From Leucogyrophana mollusca (taxonomy: Eukaryota; Basidiomycota; Agaricomycetes; Boletales), in assembly GCA_021014945.1 (NCBI GenBank), contig MU266484.1, positions 1-64,000 of the forward strand: a DNA stretch of 64,000 bases, read 5' to 3'. This document shows, one piece after another, positions 23,864 to 34,300 of this stretch. The notes under the pieces were generated by a model that saw only the letters and a program-made list of their open reading frames with translations, was not told where the DNA came from and did no database searches. The translations under genes and the position numbers were made by a program. Numbering within the stretch: the stretch's first letter is position 1; each line of letters opens with the position of its first letter.

Positions 23864-24235
23864 AGAAGAAAATGTATGGAAGTTGTGTTGCTAATTGTAC
23901 GACTACATGTCCACGTATGGAACTAAGCATATATATGACTGAATTTTCACCTGTCTGTGCCTGATACCCTCAAACAACTTTCTGTCGCCCAACGTACAAT
24001 TGAAGAGACGATGACGGCGCGATGCCCTAGATGTACGTAGTATAGAATGTATAGAATTGGCGCAAGTGCTAAGCCGGAGGGAGAGATTGTTTACATGTGT
24101 TTCTTTCAGAGGCCGTTGGACAACAAGTACAAAGAAACGCGTAAGTCATGTGGAACGCGTACCATTGATTCATCTGCAAGTCAAAGCAGCAACACAGCTA
24201 CCCGTCACATACGAACTCTTTGAACAACAACAACC
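23864..24235. other. Intergenic region upstream of proteasome gene
   Basis: This 372-bp gap holds the peroxiredoxin 3' UTR and the proteasome alpha-2 promoter. Nothing else is recognisable. An open frame from 24057 runs into the proteasome exon but is not the coding frame at its start. Confidence 0.4.
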
Positions 24236-25209
24236 ATGGCCAGCGCTGACGGTGGTGCTTACAGGTAGACCATCAACTCTCACATTGTTTATAATGCTCA
24301 ACCTTTACGCATCAGCTATTCCCTTACTGTCTTCTCGCCGAGCGGGAAATTGGTGCAGATCGAGCATGCTCTTGCGGCGGTATCTCAGGGAACTACAAGC
24401 CTTGGAATCAAAGGTATACCTAGCACCCCCTTCCCCTGTAAACTCTGACTCTTGGTCAGCATCGAACGGAATCGTGATCGCTACCGAGAAGAAGTCGTCA
24501 TCCATTCTTATAGACGACTCAATGATCGAGAAAGTGGCAGTTGTGTGCCCAAATATCGGCATCGTTTACTCCGGAATGGGCCCCGACTTCCGAGTCCTGA
24601 TAGCAAGGGCACGGAAGAGCGCGCAGGCATACTGGAAGATGTACGGTGAATACCCACCTGCAAGAGTTCTGACGCAGGAGATCGCCACGGTGATGCAACA
24701 AGCAACCCAATCTGGGTAAAGCGGCTTCTTCTTCTGTGATTCAGTCAAATAAGATTAATTACCTTCATCTAGGGGTGTACGGCCATACGGCGTTTCGTTA
24801 CTTGTCGCTGGTTGGGATTCGCACCGAGGACCCAGCCTATTTCAAGTCGACCCTTCGGGCTCCTTCTGGGCGTGGAAAGCCAGCGCCATCGGAAAGAACA
24901 TGGTCAACGCTAAGACATTCCTGGAAAAACGGTGGCGATCATTTGCCTCATTGTTCAACGTCAGACTAATGGAGTTTCTCCAGGTATAACGACGACATCA
25001 GCTTGGAAGATGCCATACATACCGCCCTTTTGACGCTGAAGGAAGGGTTCGAGGGTCAAATGACGGAGAAGACGATCGAAATCGGGGTGGTCACTGTTCC
25101 CACACTAGAGGAGCTGGAGGCAGGCAAAATAGGTGGTGAAACAGGTCGACCGAAGCCTACGTTCCGCAAACTGAGTGAGGAAGAAGTCCGGGACTACTTG
25201 GCTTTGTAG
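24236..25209 (+). CDS. PRE8: 20S proteasome subunit alpha-2
   Basis: This is an alpha-ring subunit of the 20S proteasome. The first exon [11 protein letters not shown] is joined to [20 protein letters not shown], the alpha-subunit signature. The next exons read [75 protein letters not shown] and [20 protein letters not shown]. The C-terminus is [17 protein letters not shown]. Length (about 260 aa) is normal. Five or so short introns; the start codon follows a CAACC context at 24236. Confidence 0.95.
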
Positions 25210-25826
25210 ATTGTGAAGAATACGAGTGCGTTAGACGCTGTTGTACTGCTGTGACGTGATTGATCGTGATAGAAACACAACCCTCTGGACTTTTCATCCG
25301 CCTGACCCTCAAAGCGAGTATACAAGTGGCGCATGGCCTCCGTGTGAGCGCGGAGCGCCTATCCATAAACGCGGTTAGAGGCTTCTGTTAACGGGATCTT
25401 CTGCGCAGTTCAACGTTCCGACTGGGCGTCTCCTCTACCCTGAGGCACAATTGCTCGGTAAAATTTATCAGGTTCACGTTACTACATACCGGTAAGAAGG
25501 CTCACGCGTCCTAACCACGTGTACGAGGGCACACCCTCTACCTGAAACCAGTGTCCAGTAGAAAGAGCTTTGAAGATCTGGCATTCGAAAAAATAGGTCC
25601 GCCGATGTTCATGTTATCGGGGGAGAAAGGGAAATAAAATCGTTCCCGCAGCCTTCTTTGGAACTTCCCTGATCGGAAGGCACATCCTGTATCATTGAGG
25701 CTGAAACTGGTACGGCCCCCTCACACGAGGTGGGCCAAGGCCCGAGCTTCAGAACAATTTATAAGACGCGCCTTTCTCTTTCTTACCTATACATCCCTTC
25801 GTCTACTTTTCTCTCACTTGCCTCCC
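25210..25826. other. Intergenic region with TATA-like motif
   Basis: This 617-bp gap lies between the tandem proteasome and zinc-cluster genes. A TATAAG stretch near 25759 sits about 70 bp before the next ATG and may be its TATA box. No gene or repeat is seen elsewhere. Confidence 0.35.
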
Positions 25827-26472
25827 ATGGCAAATACCATTCCACCTCTAAACTTTCGAAGCCGACGTGCAGAGAAGGCATGTACTTCATGCCATACCTC
25901 ACATAAAAAGGTGCGTTTGTTTGTCCATCACACTCCAGGCATCCTCATCCTCATTGGCGTGCACGGTAGTGCGACTACCAGGAAGATCTCCGCAAGTGTA
26001 GTCGCTGCTCTAGAAGTGGGCGCGACTGCTCTTTGACTCCCGCCACGGTGTCGCCGGAGGAGTCGGGGCCACCTGGCGGAGATCTGGCCATCGCATACGA
26101 TCAATCTTTCCTTCTCCCTACCAACTACGCGGTAGGTTCTGCCACGACAGTAGTCTACCCGACTGCTCCAGGAGATCAGTGGGCTGCGTCGTCGCCCGCT
26201 GATACCGTGCCAAGCTATGACCAAGGGTACTCCGTACCGCTAAGGTATGCTTCTCGATTTCTCCTCGTGCGGTGTTTTTTAACAGCCGGGATATCACAGT
26301 TACTGGGCAGCCACGCAGCCTGCCCGGAACTCGAATGCGCGGCCGGCAGCCGAGGACTGGAGTGAATGGGATGGAAAACGCGCTTCGGTGAGTGGTCTGG
26401 CACCGATTAAACCCACTTCTTCATCTACTTGTGAAGGAACCCGATGGCACCAGCGGGAGCGAGCAGCGATGA
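25827..26472 (+). CDS. Small Zn2Cys6 zinc-cluster protein
   Basis: Exon 1 (25827-25910) encodes MANTIPPLNFRSRRAEKACT SCHTSHKK. A GTGCGT...GTAG intron then joins it to CDYQEDLRKCSRCSRSGRDC. The spliced spacing is C-x2-C-x6-C-x8-C-x2-C-x6-C, a complete binuclear zinc cluster. The rest is a low-complexity tail (for example VVYPTAPGDQWAASSPADTV), two more introns, and a last exon EPDGTSGSEQR with TGA at 26470-26472. At about 160 residues it has the DNA-binding part only: no coiled coil and no fungal transcription factor domain. It may be a DNA-binding repressor or competitor, or a regulator with an unrecognised effector part; that is inference. Confidence 0.7.
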
Positions 26473-27158
26473 ATTAAAGTCTTGGGCTCTGAATATCTAA
26501 AGGTTGATCCTTGGCGCAATTGGTTACTTTGTTCTCAGCCGTGTATCGAAGATAATTACAATATAGTAGTGTTACGGTCGTATATTTGTGGGTATACAAT
26601 ATTATCATTTGTATATAGTAGGCGCCGGCGGCAGGCCGTTTATGATTCAGTGCGATCGATCAAACCGAGGCGCTTCTATTTGCTAATTCCTACGTGCACA
26701 AATACTTCCGCCTTCTCTCTTCACGTGCGTGGCGTGCCGTGTAGTCGTAATACTGCCATGTCTCAAGTCCAAGCGCCGGGGATCAAGTGCACACCTCGGA
26801 CGGGTCTATGCAAAGCAAGCGCTATTTTCCTCCCGCCGCCCTGCAGACCTACGCAATCTGTCATAAGGTCTCAAAATCGACGCTTCGCGCAACGGCGGTG
26901 GCGCCCTGTACTGTGCTGATGTGGAAACCGGGACCACTATATGTCAACATGGGATGTCTTGTATTCGTCTCCTAAGCGACATGGGAAAATGCCAGAGATA
27001 CGGCGACATTTGGCCACAAAGAGCAAGTACAAAATTGTCAATTTACAGTTGGTGTTACAAGTGTAGCCATACATAGATTCGACGACAATGAGGCTGGTGA
27101 CTCCGTCGACATGGTGACGTTTCGTGATGTTCATCTTCTTGATCTATCCCCACAAGAC
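26473..27158. other. Intergenic region between convergent genes
   Basis: This 686-bp stretch lies between the zinc-cluster gene and the aldehyde dehydrogenase. It contains an AT-rich part (26560-26620) and short frames (26760-26975) without recognisable content. A small orphan gene starting at ATG 26758 cannot be excluded. Confidence 0.35.
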
Positions 27159-29598
27159 TACAAAGGCCAGTCCAACCTGTCCCCGAAGTTCCAATGCACT
27201 GCTTTGACTGACGTATACTCCTCAAGGGCGTAGCTACCCAGTTCGCGACCTGGGCCATAACCACCGAGATGTTTCAGATCGTGGACTCACGCCACGGAAA
27301 CTCTCAAGTAGGCATCTATCACGTACCGATTCCGCTCTGCTTCTTGCCTCCGAACGGAACATTGTTATTCACCAAGTTATACTGGTTGACCCAAACCTAT
27401 AATGTGCGTGAGTAGGAAGGACGCTTCATAGCGACGCAGCTCACTGTTCCGGCCTCAAGAGCAGAAGAAACGCGCATGCACTGGTTGGCATCATCTGAAG
27501 TAGCATCGTTCTTTCAGTGGCGCCAGCTCGCTTCCCGGAAATTGCACCTACTCGAGTGCAGTCCAGCTCCAAGGCCGTACGTCGTGTCGTTAGCCAGGGC
27601 AATGGCTTCTTCTTCGGTCTTGAACCTTCCCACCGACAACACGGGGCCGAAGATCTGTTGGTTTGCCCTTATCAAATAGCTGCCATGCGTCATAAGTTCA
27701 AATGCTGTACTTCTTCTTTGACCTGGGGTGGTTATGGGTACGTCATTTCGGATACCGTTGGTTAAAGTACTCACAATCTTCATGTCCGAAGTAATGTTCG
27801 TGAACACTTCATGGGGAAGAAAGTTAGAGCGGTGCGGGAGAACCACGTGTTGTCGGACGCAGAGACGTACCAGTCGGGTCGACGTAATACCCTTTTCCTG
27901 GTCGTTTTTGGCCTCCAAGGGCGAGCTTTGCGCCTTCTGATTTTCCGCTCTCGATGTACCCCCATACTCTGTCATATTGCGCCTTCGAAACCTAAGGAAA
28001 GCACCCAGGACCATCAAGATATACGCTATGCGGGAGGTAAAGCATATCTTACGACGGGACCGCCCCCAGTCTTCTCGTCGAATCCATCACCGATGACGAG
28101 TTCTTTTGCCTTGGTTACAAGCAAGGAAATGAATTTATCGTAGATCGTGTCCTGAACATAAAGGCGGGATCCCGCAGTGCAATCCTGGCCAGTGTTATAC
28201 AAGACGCCGAGGCAAACCCAGTTAGCGGCCTGATCAAGATCCGCGGATTCGAATACGAGGTGTGGCGACTTCCCACCAAGCTCGAGGGACACCTAGAAAA
28301 ATGGTACGTTGAACCGTCACCGCTGAAGTTATGTTAAGCACAAAACTAATTCGTACTTTCTTCAAGTTGCTTTTCGCGGCAGCTTCCATGATTTTACGTC
28401 CTGTGACCGTGGATCCCGTGAAAGCAACCTTGTCAACGTTCCTATGGGCCGATAGCGCAGCTCCGCCGACGGGTCCAAGGGAGTTTACTGTGTTTAGAAC
28501 ACCAGGCGGAAACCTGTCAACACAGCATCAGCCCTATCATGGAGTAGGGCAAGAATTCCTTACCCGGCCTCGGCGACCAGTTTAGATAGCATGAGGGCGG
28601 TAAGAGGAGTTAGCTCCGAAGGCTTCATCACGATGGTACAACCACATGCCAACGCAGGCGCTACTTTCCAGGCCCTGACAACGGAGTCATCAATGGAGGT
28701 TATCAATGATGTTGATTGCTGGCGTTTAAACAAGCATGGCGCACCACATGTTGATGGGATAGTTCCACGGAATTCTGGCCATTATCGTCAGCAAGTATTC
28801 ACGGCGGAGCAGAATTGTCGTTACATTTGTCCGCAGACCCCAATAGGCTCGTGGCGAGTGAATGCCAACTTGGTCTTGTTGTCGACTTCAATGGTCTGGC
28901 CGAGTGGGTGTTAATGCCATCAGGAAAAGGGTTTGCGGCGTGCCAGTCACTCGCCTGACCGAGGATCTTGTCCGCCCATCCTGCATAGTAACGGAGACAC
29001 TGAACGGGAAAACGCTGATGAGGAAACCCCGACAAAAACTGGTGGTCGATAGCCTGCCTGTATGGTATCGCCTATATCGAAGTCCCTGCATAAATAGTCA
29101 TCAAATCTGTACGCAATGATTCACGGCATCAGTACCTTGCAATCTTGACTGGCTTCCCATTGTTGAGGGTCTCGACCTCCGCTAGCACCTGCTGGTCTCT
29201 TTCAATAAGATCGGCTAATTTATTGAGGAGCCTGGATCTCTCGAAGCCAGTAACGTTCTTTCCCCAGGTCGTATTGAATGCTTTGCGAGCTGCGGCGACG
29301 GCGATATCGATATCTTTCTCTGAGCCTAACAACAGTCACATTGTCTGAACAACTATTTCGTCGCAGTATCATTACACTTTACCTGCAACTACGGAGCATA
29401 TCACTTCCTCTGTAGCTGGGTTGATAGCACTTCGATCAAACATAAGTTTATGCTCTTATCGCATAGCCTTGTAGCAGCTCACTCAATGACTTCGTTGGAA
29501 TCCGCGGAGGGTACAAATTCGTTATTGATGAAGATTCCAGTCGGTATCTCGAGCTCTCGGTTTGTCGCTGGGATGGTGATACGTGCGGTCAACGACAT
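27159..29598 (-). CDS. NAD(P)-dependent aldehyde dehydrogenase
   Basis: This is an ALDH-superfamily enzyme that oxidises aldehydes to acids. It starts [20 protein letters not shown]. Exons in order include [72 protein letters not shown], the general-base Glu in [13 protein letters not shown], and the catalytic Cys in [15 protein letters not shown]. Later come [53 protein letters not shown] and the C-terminus [16 protein letters not shown]. All catalytic elements are intact across some 14 exons. Two introns require GC donors: 29000-29057 and 28896-28954. The frame stays open upstream of ATG 29598 to an in-frame ATG at 29682. The substrate class is not determinable. Confidence 0.9.
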
Positions 29599-30409
29599 GG
29601 CAGATGCAGAAAAGAAATAGCGAGGGCGCTGTGGAGTCTGAGAGGGCTTGAGCCTGAGCTTGGCCCAAAGCGACAACCACATGGAGCTGCATATTATTAG
29701 AAGGGGGGGTAAGATAATAGTTTTTCTATATCTCCGCTTGGATGTGTGCCGCTGAGCTGCCAATTGCCGGCGGCAACATTGGTGGGACGGCCAGGGAGGG
29801 CCAGGGCCTCACCATCGTTCGACCATCTCGTTCAAGGTCTCGTCCCTCGTCCCTTGCTCTTCAGAGCGCCTTCGCGAAGGATGTCTTATTGGGGATTGCA
29901 AGGCAACCAGCTCTGGTTTTTCTTGTTTTGTGGACGAACTTTCTCCAGACTGCATGGCCATTGACTCGCTGCATATTCCGAAGCCACCGAGGGGTCATCT
30001 CAGTCGTCAGGAACTGTACTATGGACATTCCTTCGTTTTCACTTCCTCTTACTATTTGCAGGCCAGCGTCCAGTCCATCCGGGTCCAAGTGCGGAACGGT
30101 CCCACGTTGACCGCGGCCGATCTGCATCACCATGCAGATGGAGCTGGCCGAGTCCGTAGCCAAGTGGACAGTGAGCACTTCACTTTCTCCAAGTTTTGCG
30201 AATCTGCATATCAACATGTTCCTACCTCCCAATCTATTCTCTCCTACTCACTGCTAGACCCACCTATACCTACCGGCATTACAGCGTGTGCCGCTGCCAG
30301 ACATCCGGGGGGATATCCTGTTCTCGCACTCCCATCGAAGCATCGTAGATCTTTTGCATCATCGCCCGTTTCACTTGCGTCTTCCGTGACGTTCGACTCT
30401 GCGCCAACC
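29599..30409. other. Intergenic region upstream of ALDH
   Basis: About 800 bp without a supported gene, holding the ALDH promoter. Open frames exist on both strands (29930-30586 +, 29861-30232 -) but have no family features or credible exon structure. Confidence 0.35.
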
Positions 30410-30654
30410 ATGTCATCTCGGAAACCGAGTCTCAGCGAGATATTTTATGTATTGGGCCCACCCAAAGAGGACCTAGCATCGGAATTTTTTGGGAGAGGCA
30501 TCAATCAAATACAGCGTTTATCACAGGTAAATTGCTGCCGATTATCCTGCTATAATTTCTCATTAATGATTAGCCAGCTGTTCTGAGTCGACTGCCGGGC
30601 GAGAGTCGTAGACGACAGCGTATTAGAGTACTTACAACACAGGTGAAACTCTAG
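30410..30654 (+). CDS. Possible small basic protein, two exons
   Basis: ATG 30410 opens a 39-codon exon (MSSRKPSLSEIFYVLG PPKE ...) that ends at a CAG|GTAAAT donor. The intron (30527-30573) has a TTAG acceptor. A second in-frame exon (PAVLSRLPGESRRRQRIRVL ...) ends at TAG 30652-30654. The predicted product is about 65 residues and basic at the C-terminus. I recognise no family. The spacing of the two exons around a normal-length intron favours a real gene, but this is weak. The frame also extends upstream of the ATG for about 480 nt without a stop. Confidence 0.35.
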
Positions 30655-30901
30655 CTGTAGATCCCATCGTGAAACTGCAAAACGTACCTGTATAATCGAA
30701 GTAGCCTAAAAGTACCACTAGCTGGCAGCTACAAGGTCGTTGTTTAAGTCGGTATCACGTGAGTTTCGAGGATCGGGTCCCATATTTGGATGCCGGAATC
30801 ATCCGCGCCTGTTCCCACATCCCGTCCTCACCTCCATCACAACACATCTGCAGTATTTCATCCATTAGAACCTAGCAAACTCCTCTCAAACGACGACCAC
30901 A

Positions 30902-31240
30902 ATGTCGATGCTTGCTCGTGCTCCACAAGGCCTGCGCCAACAACTCCCGCGTGTACGACTTGCAGCCCCTTCGCGCTCCGCACACGGACACTACCATGTA
31001 CGCTTTCTTGTCGAGCTGACACGTTAGTTTTATCTGACATTGTCCCAGCACCTTCCTTTCCAGTTCCCCGGAAACAAGAAGGCCGTCTTTGGAGTAAAGG
31101 TTGCTGTGTTTCTCGCTACGGGCTTCAGCATTCCATTTGCTGCCGCTATCTTTCAACTGTGCGTACACTCAGTTGAGTAAACTTTGAAACCGCTGTACTT
31201 AAGCTATCCCTACCACAGGAAAAAAGCTAGTGCTGCATAG
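30902..31240 (+). CDS. COX8: Cytochrome c oxidase subunit VIII (COX8; human COX7C)
   Basis: This is a small nuclear-encoded subunit of mitochondrial complex IV. Exon 1 encodes a basic presequence-like start (MSMLARAPQGLRQQLPRVRL) ending in HGHYH. Exon 2 carries the family core HLPFQFPGNKKAVFGVKVAV and the membrane helix FLATGFSIPFAAAIFQL. A third mini-exon encodes KKASAA (TAG 31238-31240), after an intron interrupting the Leu codon. The length of about 75 residues is typical. It is convergent with the Dicer gene, with only about 150 bp between stops. Confidence 0.9.
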
Positions 31241-31394
31241 GCCGTGTTTGCAGACCCCATTAGATTTTTGCAATATACTCTACGCGTGCTAAAATCGGAA
31301 TTGAAGCCTGCCATGCCTGGCTCGCGTGTTGGCATCAAGAGAAGAATCTCAGCAACACCACATTCTCTCCTCTGCGTCTATCCTTCCAAAGCCT

Positions 31395-34300
31395 CTATGG
31401 ATGCTCCGGAGGGCCCGTGTTCCCGTCATCGTTTACTAGGTCAGCCAGCATTCGATCGAGCACCTTTTTCTGAGCCTTCCGAGCTTGGGCGCCTGTCCGA
31501 CAGTCGCAGGTATGCGCCATAAACCCTGAGTCGCCTTCCAAAGCGTCTAAAGCCAATATGGAAGCTTTGCGTCCCGCAGAGTGTCCTGTCGTGTCAATGG
31601 CATTCGCCAATATGATATCATGAACAATGACTGGATAGCTCGAGTTAAAGGGGTAATAATAATATATATCTGAGAACCTCTCACCATCGCAGCGGGTTCC
31701 CTGTTGGTTCTCGCATTTCTCTTTGACGATCTCAAAATGCTGACAGCCATGGGCCTGTAACAGTTCAAACAGGACCTTGGTTGGGTGATGAGACAACGTC
31801 TTCAAAGTGATGTGTCGATCGTAGAATGGCTTCAACATCTTGGCAAAAAGAGCCTCAACGCCAACTGGAGAAAAACTGTCCGAGATGTAGAGGGCTCCCA
31901 CTATTGACTCGACTACGTCGGAGAGAGCCTGGAATCATATCACGTTTGAACTGTAAATGGGTGTGAACACGGAGGATGTGCTAACCTTCGGAGGCTCGAT
32001 CTCGAGCCAAAACTGTCCCGGGGATCTGCCTTCCTGGGCAGCAGTTTCGTATTCTTGCGTCTGTTTGAGTTTCAGCTGCTCAGCGTACACCTTGATACCG
32101 TTTGCCAAGCTGTAAGATTCAAAGATGAGGTGCTCGTGAAGCCCGGACCATACGCAGACCGCTGCAAGGGCCGAATTGGATACCATGGCCCCCTAAATAT
32201 ACCATGAGTATCTTGTTTGTCACATACCGGCTTGGACCGCACCTTCAACAGTGTCATAGCACCCGGTGACAATTGGTCATTGCGATCGAAAACATGGCGA
32301 ACAACCACTGCACGATAAAGTCAATTTTCGCCAGGCTTAACAGTACGAGGTACTCGCAGAAGTCAAGAATAGCATCACCGACGAACTCAAGTCTTTCGTA
32401 GCAAGTCCCTTCGTAACCTTGGACTGATGCGTGCGTCTGATCGTATAAACACCGAGGGGTTGTCAAAGACAAGGGATAATAAGGAAGGGCGATCACTAAC
32501 CAGAGCTTGCGCAAGAAGGTGTGGGTGGTTAAAACGATGTCCGATTATCGCTTCCACCGCTTTGATAGTGCTCTCTCGTAATTTGGCGGTTACATTGGAA
32601 GGAGGCGCCAGGGCTTTACGCCGGAAATCGTCCCATTGTTCAATGTAAGGGATAGGTACGTGAAGAGCCTTCGTAGCTTTAAGTGCACCTTCGCGTCCGC
32701 CAGAAAGGTAGGCGGCTCCGATGATAGCTTCGACAACATCAGCTACCGTCTATTCGAGAGATTAATTAGTGACGCGACGGGAATGTGCAGCTGCCAATGC
32801 ACCTTGTCACCGAGCCACTGTGTCACCTGATCCTCCTGGTATTTCTTCTTTTTCGCTGGCTTAGCGGCGTCTGGCGGGGTTTTCTCTCTGCTGGTGGCCG
32901 CATGCTCCGCCTCGGTCTCTCGAGGTTTTGATGCCGGTACTTTGGCGCCCTTTTCTGTTTGCGCGCCGACGGACTGAACGATGAAGTTCGGAGGTTGCCA
33001 CATCTTGTAAGTGAACGGTTTGCCCTGTATATATTGTGGCAAGCTGGCCCGGTCTGCACTCTGGAATAAAACCTTGTTGCTAATGATGCGCTGTCGAGCG
33101 GTATGTAAAGCGCCCTCGTGCTGTGCGGGGTTGGTGACGAATAGATAGAGCGAAGATAGATACTTCAGGAAGGCATCCCCTACGGTCGACGATTTCAGGG
33201 TCACCAAGAGAAGTGACAATTGCAAAAGACGCACCGAGAAGTTCCAAGCGTTCGTAATCATACTCGAATCCAGCAGACGGGGCAGATATAGCTGCGAGCA
33301 ACAGCTTCTCGCAGATGGCATGGTCGAAGTATTTTGCATTCAACTCTTTGACAATCAAAAAATCGTCGATCCTTCGTGTTATAGATGGTAAAAGGAGAGC
33401 TGTACGCAAGGTACTGTTTCGTAGTTCTTCAGTATCGTCCTAACGTGAGCATGGTAATGGCTACCTTGCAGGTATGGTAAATTTGGCGCACAGTTCTGGA
33501 ATCAGATCTGTCCGACGTATTGAGTTATCTGCATCCGCCGAGCGCGATCACAAACGTACATTTGGCGGAAGCCTTGGACGAGTCAGGCACAGGCTTGAAG
33601 ATAGGATTGAGGCGATTGGTAACGCCAGCAACTTTGGAAACTTCAATGAGAGGTTGATTATAGTCTTGAAGGCCTTCGAATCCTTTTCTCCTCGCTTTGC
33701 AGTATTCCACCAGGTTCGCGTATTCTGCTTCTCGCTGGAAGCTCGGTGAGCATCAAAACAGGCCTAAAGTACGGACATCTATGACGTACAGGACTGTCCA
33801 CGGGTTTACTCATCGGTGTGAGATCATGTCTTAGTCGGACGGCATAGAACCGTCGGGTAAACTCGACCCATCTGTCTTGCACGACGGCGTCTTCGACGTC
33901 AAGTGCACCACTGGCACCGTCCGGATTCAAAGGTACCGCCCAATTTTCCCCGGCAAGGATTACTGCGTCCCAGGCTATCAGATCACCGAAGTGAAGGAGG
34001 TCTTCCCATCGCGGCGCTTCTGGATGTGGCACCTTCAATGGTGCACAGAAGTATGGCATCTTTTCCAACGGACAGGTGAAGGATTTGTTAGCAATGGCAC
34101 GGCATACTCTGAGTGTGTATAGATGAAGATGGCGAAGGCGGGCGTCATCGAGTTCTATGCGTCCTCCTTGCTTGAAATGCACCACAGACGACAGGCCCTC
34201 GAAGAAAAGTTTGAATTCGACCAATGTCGGCAAGGGCTGATGAGTTAATAGCATGATCGGTGCGTATGGTTCGGACGGCCCTTCAGAACTTTCCGCGGAT

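Noticed and set aside
26482..26919. 145-codon frame between the zinc-cluster gene and ALDH
   Set aside because: No recognisable motif, no sensible exon structure; likely chance.
29861..30232. 123-codon minus-strand frame upstream of ALDH
   Set aside because: No family signal and no promoter or splice context.
29930..30586. 218-codon + strand frame leading into the small ORF
   Set aside because: Only its last ~40 codons are followed by a plausible intron; the upstream part has no features and overlaps the ALDH promoter side.
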